Assembly: GCA_002869465.1 (NCBI GenBank)
Contig: PKSW01000311.1
Coordinates: 1-5,838 of the forward strand
Direction: 5' to 3'
Length of the DNA stretch: 5,838 nt
DNA from: Marinilabiliales bacterium
GTDB taxonomy: Bacteria > Bacteroidota > Bacteroidia > Bacteroidales > F082
In this document: positions 1 to 5,838 of the stretch, piece after piece
How positions within the stretch are numbered: position 1 is the first letter of the stretch
Layout of the letters: every line of letters starts with the position of its first letter
The notes under the pieces: model-generated
Databases searched by the model: none
The model's input: the letters and a program-made list of their open reading frames with translations, nothing else
Told to the model about the DNA's origin: nothing
Program-made: the position numbers and the translations under genes

Positions 1-498
1 CTGGATGGAAAGTTCAGAAATTCAAAATTAAATGATTCAAAAAAGTTATCGTTAAAAAACAGAAATGAATTACGTCTATTGATAGAGTCTGAAGCTGTCG
101 CATGGGCAGTGGCATCCGTTTCTGCTGAAGAGATTGATAAAATAAATATCCTGAATGCCAGTTTTCTTGCCATGCACAGAGCGTTGTCAAAACTAATGAT
201 AAAACCTGGTTTATTGCTGATCGACGGGAACAGGTTTAATGCATATGAGGACATCCCCCATCATTGCATTATTAAAGGGGATGGAAAATTCATGTCGATT
301 GCAGCAGCTTCCATCCTTGCCAAAACATACCGCGACGAATATATGGCCAATTTGCATTTACAATATCCTGATTACGGATGGAACACGAACAAAGGTTACC
401 CAACCATGCAGCATAAGATAGCCATTCAGGCAAACGGACTTACCAAACATCACCGCAAAACATTTAATTATCATTTACAGATGCGGATAGAGTTTTGA
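1..498 (+). CDS. rnhB: Ribonuclease HII, 5'-truncated by the window edge
   Basis: Ribonuclease HII cleaves the RNA strand of RNA-DNA hybrids and starts removal of single ribonucleotides misincorporated in DNA; it acts in the cytoplasm with a divalent metal. The frame is open from base 1 and gives 165 residues before TGA. The family is usually about 200 residues, so roughly 35-40 are missing to the left, including the first catalytic Asp-Glu pair (the DEAGRG region). Visible family motifs, in fragment numbering: DSKKLS at 12-17; LLIDGNRF, carrying the third catalytic acid at Asp75; the SIAAASILAKTYRD block, ending in the fourth at Asp112; then GWNTNKGYPTMQH and LTKHHRKTF near the C-terminus. 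The TTG at 79 is internal and is not the start, because DSKKLS lies upstream of it in the same frame. No disruption is seen in the visible part. The identification is firm; only the true start is unknown. Confidence 0.96.
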   Translation: MDGKFRNSKLNDSKKLSLKNRNELRLLIESEAVAWAVASVSAEEIDKINILNASFLAMHRALSKLMIKPGLLLIDGNRFNAYEDIPHHCIIKGDGKFMSIAAASILAKTYRDEYMANLHLQYPDYGWNTNKGYPTMQHKIAIQANGLTKHHRKTFNYHLQMRIEF

Positions 499-546
499 TA
501 TTAATAGATTGTAATTTTTCCGATCACTACATATTTCTATTAACAG

Positions 547-556
547 TAACATGTTA
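547..556. repeat. 10-bp perfect palindrome in the rnhB downstream gap
   Basis: TAACATGTTA reads the same on both strands and lies about 43 bp upstream of the candidate -7 element. That is a possible place for a dimeric regulator to bind. However, a palindrome of this length is expected fairly often by chance in an AT-rich 127-bp gap, and no second copy was noticed nearby. The role is unknown. Confidence 0.25.
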
Positions 557-598
557 AATTCAATTTATCTATATGCAATCAGGCTCATTTTAATGCGT

Positions 599-606
599 TA
601 ATTTTG
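599..606 (+). promoter_or_regulatory. Candidate Bacteroidota -7 promoter element (TAnnTTTG)
   Basis: TAATTTTG matches the TAnnTTTG -7 consensus of the primary sigma factor of Bacteroidota exactly. It ends 19 bp before the ATG at 626, which would give a short 5' leader of about a dozen bases. No TTG/TTTG -33 box is visible at the expected distance upstream (about 572-582), so the call rests on one element and its position. It implies that the 876-residue gene can be transcribed independently of rnhB. Confidence 0.45.
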
Positions 607-625
607 TTATCGCTAATACATCAAA

Positions 626-3256
626 ATGAGTAACAGGAGCATCGGAATAGTATTGTCCATCATCATTGCAGTCACCATTTTTGCCATCTACTTTTTTATT
701 AATGATTTTCAGCAAAAAAAAGTGGATCCAGACGAGATCATTCCTGCAGGTTCTGTCATCGTATTGAAGGTAAATAATCCGGGCAACCTGCTTGAAGAAC
801 TTTCTGAAGATAACCTGCTCTGGAAAAGCCTTGATTCGACAAATCTAATTTATCGGGGATTGGCTAATTTCAGCTATATTGATTCGGTACTGCGATTGCA
901 AACAGACTTGCGCGAACAAATACTTAATAATCCGTTTTACCTGGCTGTTGTTGTGGATAGTAGTGGCCACATCCAGACGCTTTTCATCCAGGAGGCTAAA
1001 AACAAGATCACACTGGATCATATTCAGTCATTTATAAATGAACATTTTAAAGTCGTTTCATTAGAAAAACCACAGGAAAATACACTATTAATCAAGATGA
1101 CAACTGGAGATTCATTATTTGTCAGGCTAGATAAAGGCGTTTTGACAGCCTCAGACAGGATTGATCCCTTGACAGGTGAGCAAGGAAGTGGATTGAGCGC
1201 GGGAATTACCATTGATCCAGAAAGATTGAGTTCCTTTCTTAAAAATTCTCCCAACAAAACGGATGCCCGGCTTTTGATCAATTATAAAGGCTTGGGGCAG
1301 ATGCAAAGCCTGATGTCGGATGAAAAAGGTGAAGCATTGTTGCAACTGATGAGTTCTTTTGCCGGATGGACCGAAGCAGATATTAAAATGAAGAAGGATG
1401 AGATCTTATTTAGCGGCTTTTCATCTGTGGATTCAGGTACTTTTTTATCAAGATTCAGAGGCCAGATACCATTGCCGAATAAGGTTACCAATATCATTCC
1501 TTTTAATACGGCCTTTTTATTTAACCAGTGTTTTTCTGATTTCCGCAGCTATGCAGACCAGAACATTTCCCCAACTTACGAAACGCTGGTTGATCATATT
1601 GGTAATGAGGTGGCGCTTATAAATAACGCGAATAATGAAAGCGAATTCAAGAATGCTAATTATTCAGTTATTCAGCTTTCTAGAGGGAATGAATCGCAAA
1701 AGGTATTTGAAGCTTATGGAAGGTTGACAGGCTCGCAAATTAAAGAAAAACAAGGTTCTTTTGCCATTGGGAAGATCAACGATCAGAAATTATTGAGCCA
1801 ACTTTTTGGTGATATATTTTCGGAGATAACCGGCAATTGGTTTACTTTTATTGAAGATTATATCGTTTTTTCAAATTCAAAAGAGAGTCTGATAAATTTT
1901 ATCAGGTTTTATGATACCGGGAAAACACTGGATCTGAATGAGAATTTCAAAATCTTCTCAGATAATATCTCCACAAAATCAAATGTGCTGATTTATTGCC
2001 AACCTGATGCTATTATTCCATATACTAGCCATTTTGTAAATAAAGCCATTGCTGAAAAGATTAGCAGACATAAGGAAAATATAAATGATATACAGGGAAT
2101 TGCCATACAGTTCAGCGCGACAGATGATTTATTTTATAGCAGTTTTTATGTAAAGCACAACAAAATTAAAAAAGCCGAAAACCTGGCATTGTGGAAGGTT
2201 CAGCTTGATGATGAGGTAATTGGAAAACCTACGCTGGTTTGGGATCATAATTCAAATAATTATAATATCGTTGCCTTCGATAATTTGGCAAATATGTACC
2301 TGATCAATGCACACGGACAGGTTCAGTGGAAAAAGAGAATTGACGATCAGCCACTCAGCGATATATACGAGGTAGATTTTTACAAGAATGGCAAGGTTCA
2401 ATACCTTTTCAATACGAAAGATTTTCTTTACATCATCGATAAAAACGGGAATTTTGTTGAATCATATCCGATCAAAATTAGCCCTTCGGCAACCAATGGC
2501 CTCAGCTTATTTGATTATAAGAATAACAGAGACTATCGCTTGTTGATCGCCCAGGCAGATAAAAAAGTGTATAATTATAACATCGGAGGTGATCAGGTAA
2601 AGGGTTGGAACAAGACCAAAACAAAAGATATTGTTACTGAGGAAATAACACGCATTGTTGCAGGAAATAAAGATTATTTCATCATCACTGATATTTCAAA
2701 TAATGTAACCATAGTAAATCGCCGGGGCAACGAAAGAATCAAATTGCAAGATCATTTTAAAAAAGCACGACATTCGTCGTATTATGAAAACCAAACCAAC
2801 AGCAAAGGTATCATCATAACCACTGATGAAGAAGGTAAACTGGTATACATCTCATCATCCGGGGCATTGCAATATACCGAATTTGAAAAATTCTCTCCCC
2901 AACATTATTTTCTGTATAAGGATTTTAAAGGAAACGGCGTTAATGAATTTATTTTCCTGGATGGCAGGGAATTAAAAGTATACGATAGATTCAAAAAAGT
3001 ACTTTTCAGTTATGAGTTTAGTAGCCAGATAAAAGAGGAACCTGTTATTTTCAGCCTTGGAAGAAAAACCAAAGCCCTAGGTGTTGTTTCATCTGAGGAA
3101 AAAACAATTTATTTGTTTGATCAAAACGGAAATACTATAATTAATAAAGGAATCGTTGGGCAAACCCCTTTTACCGTGGGTAGCGTGAACAATAATGACG
3201 AATTAAATTTGATCACAGCTTCGGGTAATGTATTGTTCAATTACAGGATCAAATAA
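626..3256 (+). CDS. Large membrane-anchored protein: DUF3352-like region plus C-terminal beta-propeller-like repeats, function unknown
   Basis: An intact 876-residue protein. Residues about 6-26 form one hydrophobic helix after a short basic start (MSNRS). There is no lipobox cysteine, so it looks like a signal anchor with the rest in the periplasm. From about residue 37 the segment IPAGSVIVLKVNNP resembles the start of DUF3352-type proteins, and the alternating strand/helix texture continues to about 510. This assignment is by resemblance only. From about 515 to the end there are repeats of the form hydrophobic strand, turn with Asp/Asn and Gly, hydrophobic strand (for example YLINAHGQVQW, YIIDKNGN, YLFDQNGN). 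Their turn glycines or equivalents fall near 564, 608, 655, 701, 746, 790, 835 and 867. The spacing is 44-47 except for the last step, as in a seven- or eight-bladed propeller of the PQQ/WD type. No catalytic motif is evident. ATG 626 is chosen because it directly precedes the anchor; no Shine-Dalgarno sequence is seen. A scaffold or binding role in the envelope is plausible but not shown. Confidence 0.85.
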   Translation: MSNRSIGIVLSIIIAVTIFAIYFFINDFQQKKVDPDEIIPAGSVIVLKVNNPGNLLEELSEDNLLWKSLDSTNLIYRGLANFSYIDSVLRLQTDLREQILNNPFYLAVVVDSSGHIQTLFIQEAKNKITLDHIQSFINEHFKVVSLEKPQENTLLIKMTTGDSLFVRLDKGVLTASDRIDPLTGEQGSGLSAGITIDPERLSSFLKNSPNKTDARLLINYKGLGQMQSLMSDEKGEALLQLMSSFAGWTEADIKMKKDEILFSGFSSVDSGTFLSRFRGQIPLPNKVTNIIPFNTAFLFNQCFSDFRSYADQNISPTYETLVDHIGNEVALINNANNESEFKNANYSVIQLSRGNESQKVFEAYGRLTGSQIKEKQGSFAIGKINDQKLLSQLFGDIFSEITGNWFTFIEDYIVFSNSKESLINFIRFYDTGKTLDLNENFKIFSDNISTKSNVLIYCQPDAIIPYTSHFVNKAIAEKISRHKENINDIQGIAIQFSATDDLFYSSFYVKHNKIKKAENLALWKVQLDDEVIGKPTLVWDHNSNNYNIVAFDNLANMYLINAHGQVQWKKRIDDQPLSDIYEVDFYKNGKVQYLFNTKDFLYIIDKNGNFVESYPIKISPSATNGLSLFDYKNNRDYRLLIAQADKKVYNYNIGGDQVKGWNKTKTKDIVTEEITRIVAGNKDYFIITDISNNVTIVNRRGNERIKLQDHFKKARHSSYYENQTNSKGIIITTDEEGKLVYISSSGALQYTEFEKFSPQHYFLYKDFKGNGVNEFIFLDGRELKVYDRFKKVLFSYEFSSQIKEEPVIFSLGRKTKALGVVSSEEKTIYLFDQNGNTIINKGIVGQTPFTVGSVNNNDELNLITASGNVLFNYRIK

Positions 3257-3269
3257 AATGTAAAAGGGT

Positions 3270-3296
3270 AGATAAGCACCTCTCTAATTCTTATCT
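3270..3296. terminator. Weak possible terminator between convergent genes
   Basis: A 7-bp inverted repeat, AGATAAG (3270-3276) and CTTATCT (3290-3296), encloses a 13-base loop in and just beyond the gap between the two convergent genes. On the + strand it is followed by a T-rich run, as in an intrinsic terminator for the upstream gene; on the - strand a moderately T-rich stretch also follows. The stem has only two G-C pairs, and the T-rich tract is also explained by lysine codons of the opposite gene. Termination is therefore only a possibility. Confidence 0.28.
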
Positions 3297-5065
3297 TTCT
3301 TTTTCTCTTCTTTTGCTTTTTTTCGTGCTTCTTTTTTTGATGTTTTTTCCTCTGTTTTTGATTTGACAGAATCGCTATTTTGGTCTTCCGTCATTGTTCG
3401 GACTTTTTTTCCTGTTGGCGTCACAGTAGCAACAATACCACTTTGGAGTGTTTTCCAAACAAAATTCCCAAACCCTTTATAAGGAACTCTCTCAAATTCC
3501 ATGGTTGCCGTTCTTAATTTGTTGTTACTTCCAGGGTTTGAAGTATGAACAATGGTATTTGCTACCCAGCTTAAAAATTTATTCTTATCCTTTTCAGGGT
3601 CTTTATTATCTACTTCTGCCTCCAGGTTAGCATACAACATGGTCATTTCGCCTTTCGAATATTTATCATTTGCGCTGCCGGAGAATGTGATCTCCTTCAA
3701 GTCACCTTTTATAAATTTAACACCAATTGCCGGAGATGCAGCTTTATTAAATTCACTCATTTTTGCTGAAGCTAAATGGCCTGAAAAATAAAAAGTATCA
3801 GCTTTGTGATAAAGTGGAAAATCAAAATTGACTGACAGAGGCGTTTTCTCCATAAAATTAGCCTGAAGATTCACAGTCATAGATTTTCTGGTTCTGATAC
3901 TATCTTTAATAGACGTAGCAAAGTGAACTTGCACATTTAGGTCTCCCATGATTGCGGTCATTAGTTCTTCTGACCCCTCATACTTTTCCTGATATATCAA
4001 TTTACTATTCTTAATATCTATTTTATTTATGTATAGAGGTATACGCATATGCTTCAATGCCTGGTGAGGCAATTTAGGCTTCCTGTCTTCATTAAATGGA
4101 AATCTTTTATCCATTAATATTCCCAGATTAATACCTTCAATCTCAATACTATCAATAAGATATACCCCATCACTAATCATTCTTTCAATATCAAATGCTG
4201 AAATTTTTATTTTTTTTACTGAAATGTCATAAATTTCAGAAGTAAATTTTAGCTTTTTTGCTAATTTGTATTTGTCTTTATAAGTTGGTTTAAATGTCAG
4301 GTTATCGATTTCCAAAATTGAATCGAATAGATCAAAGTAAAAGCGGTCAAAATTCAAATAATAATTACCTCCCGGAACAGCAAACTCTTCTTTCAATAGT
4401 TCGCATTCTAAATTTTCCAAGTGTAGGCTGAAATAATCATTATTTCCTTCCAATTCCTTTAAATAGAAATCCCTTAATTCAAATTTCAGATCAGTATTCT
4501 TAATAATCACCTGGTCTTTAACAAGATCGTATATTTCAAATTTGGATTTTAAAAACTCTATTTTTCCTATGCTGATGCCATCTAATCCTTTCATATAGAT
4601 GGAGTCAATATTGAATTCTTTTTTAGTATTAACCTCTTTACTACGCTTTGGCTTTTCTCCAATAATTAATTTGAGATCAGCACCCTTGAATAGTATTTTA
4701 TTGATGTTAATATCTTTACTCGTTATCGCTTTGTATAAACCGATACCTGCAAGCCTAAATGTAGGTATGAAGAGTTCTATAGCCACAGATTGTTCTGTCT
4801 CACCCTCTTTTAACCTATTAAGAAAGGAACTGTCCGGATGTATTTTAATATCTTTCAGGTTGATGTTGCCGGTCAGTATATTTGCATTAACCTTTCTTAG
4901 TTCTATATGATAATCCTTAGTTTCATGCTTATTTAAAGCATTCGTAATTTTTGACTCAATAATATTACCAACAATCAAATTGATTGAAATGATTGCGATG
5001 AGCAACAGGGCAATAAGCCCCCCAAAGATGTAAGCGGCAACTTTTTGTGTTTTATTTAGTTTCAT
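3284..5065 (-). CDS. AsmA/DUF748-like membrane-anchored envelope protein with lysine-rich tail
   Basis: An intact 593-residue protein. Residues 9-32 form a single strong transmembrane helix after a basic start (MKLNKTQK), so the bulk should face the periplasm. The segment after it (about 56-80, with ILTGNINLKDIKI) has the alternating beta pattern with a G-x-I-x-L-x-D-I core seen at the N-terminus of AsmA-like proteins. Similar strands recur (ISIGKIEFLKSKFEIYD; IDIKNSKLIYQEKY). Residues about 430-490 resemble the AsmA/DUF748 C-terminal module, including GDLKEITFSG and GEMTMLYANLEAEV (472-485). The last 25 residues (569-593) hold 11 Lys plus one Arg mixed with Glu. AsmA-superfamily proteins are linked to lipid transport and outer-membrane homeostasis; that role is inferred here from fold resemblance only. 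The start lies 52 bp after the MATE gene on the same strand with no visible promoter between, so co-transcription is likely. No Shine-Dalgarno sequence precedes the ATG. Confidence 0.8.
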   Translation of the reverse strand: MKLNKTQKVAAYIFGGLIALLLIAIISINLIVGNIIESKITNALNKHETKDYHIELRKVNANILTGNINLKDIKIHPDSSFLNRLKEGETEQSVAIELFIPTFRLAGIGLYKAITSKDININKILFKGADLKLIIGEKPKRSKEVNTKKEFNIDSIYMKGLDGISIGKIEFLKSKFEIYDLVKDQVIIKNTDLKFELRDFYLKELEGNNDYFSLHLENLECELLKEEFAVPGGNYYLNFDRFYFDLFDSILEIDNLTFKPTYKDKYKLAKKLKFTSEIYDISVKKIKISAFDIERMISDGVYLIDSIEIEGINLGILMDKRFPFNEDRKPKLPHQALKHMRIPLYINKIDIKNSKLIYQEKYEGSEELMTAIMGDLNVQVHFATSIKDSIRTRKSMTVNLQANFMEKTPLSVNFDFPLYHKADTFYFSGHLASAKMSEFNKAASPAIGVKFIKGDLKEITFSGSANDKYSKGEMTMLYANLEAEVDNKDPEKDKNKFLSWVANTIVHTSNPGSNNKLRTATMEFERVPYKGFGNFVWKTLQSGIVATVTPTGKKVRTMTEDQNSDSVKSKTEEKTSKKEARKKAKEEKKKDKN

Positions 5066-5117
5066 GGTAAGAAGAATTTGAAGTGATAAATTTAGTCAAT
5101 TATTTGATTTAGACGAA

Positions 5118-5838
5118 CTAAACTTGACTGCTTTTCCAATGATCAGATTTAAGATAAATGAAGGAGAATAGTGCCAGCAATATTCCATATAAAATTTCGG
5201 TGGTCCAAACCCCGGCAATTTGTGTGTCAAAAATATATACCATTGCATATGCGTACGAAACATAAATGATGAGAATGATAATTTCAATCATCAGTGAAAT
5301 ATTTGTTTTTCCGGTTCCTGAAACGCCATTGAAGAAAATAAACCCGATGGAAAGGCTTAAGGCCCCAATGCTTACTACATTCAGTATAGGTATCCCAAGT
5401 TCAATTAGGGAAGTGCTATCAGTGTATATGCCCAATACATATTCGGGAAAAATAACGCCAATACTTACGATGGCCAGTACACCAAGGAAACATAATCTGA
5501 CGATTTTAAAAATAAGCGACATTACTTCTTCTCCCCGGTTTTGCCCCAACAAATAACTGACAAGGGTGTTGGTAGCGGTCGAAAATCCCCAGATAGGCAT
5601 CATCAGTACGACGAAAATACTTCGGATAATATTGGATACCGCCAGCGAACTTTCACCAAGTTTCTCAATAAACAGGAAGAAAACAAACCAAACGGATAAG
5701 GAAAGGAACGATTGCATCATGATGGGTACGGCTACTTTAAGTATCCTGTTTAAGCGGGCGAATGACAATTGACAAAAGCAAAACAAATCAAAATCCTTAA
5801 ACCTGACAGTTGCGTATGTATAGGTGATAAAAAATAAC
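5118..5838 (-). CDS. MATE-family efflux transporter, C-terminal half (N-terminus beyond window)
   Basis: MATE proteins are inner-membrane antiporters that export drugs or other organic cations using a Na+ or H+ gradient. The frame is open to the right edge, giving 239 residues before TAG, about half of the usual 440-460. TTG 5786 is an internal codon, because the frame continues upstream of it with family-like sequence (VRFKDFD). The visible part starts at the second six-helix bundle. ILKVAVPIMMQSFLSLSVWF fits the first helix of that half. It is followed by IEKLGESSLAVSNIIRS and the conserved PIWGFSTATNTLVSYLLGQN block, then four further hydrophobic segments ending at FSFIYLKSDHWK. This closely resembles MATE proteins common in Bacteroidota. 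The substrate cannot be read from this half. It is the upstream gene of a probable two-gene unit with the AsmA-like gene. No frameshift or internal stop is seen. Confidence 0.92.
   Translation of the reverse strand, partial: LFFITYTYATVRFKDFDLFCFCQLSFARLNRILKVAVPIMMQSFLSLSVWFVFFLFIEKLGESSLAVSNIIRSIFVVLMMPIWGFSTATNTLVSYLLGQNRGEEVMSLIFKIVRLCFLGVLAIVSIGVIFPEYVLGIYTDSTSLIELGIPILNVVSIGALSLSIGFIFFNGVSGTGKTNISLMIEIIILIIYVSYAYAMVYIFDTQIAGVWTTEILYGILLALFSFIYLKSDHWKSSQV

Noticed and set aside
501..543. 8-bp inverted repeat TTAATAGA / TCTATTAA just after the rnhB stop, considered as a terminator.
   Set aside because: The loop is 27 bases, the stem has a single G-C pair and no T-run follows. It is unlikely to terminate transcription and is expected by chance in AT-rich sequence.
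1024..1497. Three overlapping - strand open frames of 64-85 codons inside the 876-residue gene.
   Set aside because: They overlap one another and a long intact gene, and show no motifs or initiation signals, so they are shadows of the real reading frame.
3314..3340. Two A_AAA_AAA heptamers in slippery phase near the 3' end of the AsmA-like gene, considered as programmed frameshift sites.
   Set aside because: The -1 frame reaches a TAA inside the final codons, so the product would hardly differ in length, and no downstream stimulatory structure is evident. Lysine codon usage explains the runs.
4599..4910. 103-codon open frame on the + strand opposite the AsmA-like gene.
   Set aside because: It lies wholly antisense to a well-supported gene, and its composition mirrors that gene's reverse complement. 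No recognisable domain or start signal is present.
5280..5330. P-loop-like match GVSGTGKT in the MATE protein, which fits the Walker A pattern GxxxxGKT.
   Set aside because: It lies in a loop or helix boundary of a MATE membrane domain, where relatives carry a similar Gly-Thr-Gly stretch without nucleotide binding. No Walker B motif or ATPase fold is present, so the match is coincidental.
5266..5556. 96-codon open frame on the + strand opposite the MATE gene.
   Set aside because: It lies wholly inside a confidently identified transporter gene on the other strand. No family resemblance or promoter was seen.

Overview
The window is AT-rich, tightly packed bacterial chromosome DNA, most likely from a member of the Bacteroidota. 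Three things suggest this. The MATE transporter and the AsmA-like protein resemble the forms common in that phylum. No start codon has a clear Shine-Dalgarno sequence. A perfect copy of the Bacteroidota -7 promoter motif (TAnnTTTG) lies just ahead of the second gene. No phage, IS, CRISPR, tRNA or rRNA signal is visible, and the window is ordinary core-type chromosome.

Left part (+ strand): the 3' end of rnhB (ribonuclease HII, 1-498) enters from the left edge without its N-terminus. After a 127-bp gap holding a candidate promoter comes a large gene (626-3256) for an 876-residue membrane-anchored protein. It has an N-terminal signal anchor, a long DUF3352-like alpha/beta region and a C-terminal domain of seven or more repeats of about 45 residues, which looks like a beta-propeller. 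Its function is unknown.

Right part (- strand): the C-terminal half of a MATE-family multidrug/cation antiporter (5118-5838, cut by the right edge) is followed 52 bp later by a 593-residue AsmA/DUF748-like membrane-anchored protein (3284-5065) with a lysine-rich tail. The short gap, shared strand and lack of a recognisable promoter between them suggest co-transcription.

The two long genes converge on a 27-bp gap. A weak inverted repeat there may serve as a terminator on one or both strands. Both encode large, single-anchor proteins predicted to face the periplasm, and both are poorly characterised. The window shows no metabolic pathway or defence system. The most interesting item is the architecture of the 876-residue protein.
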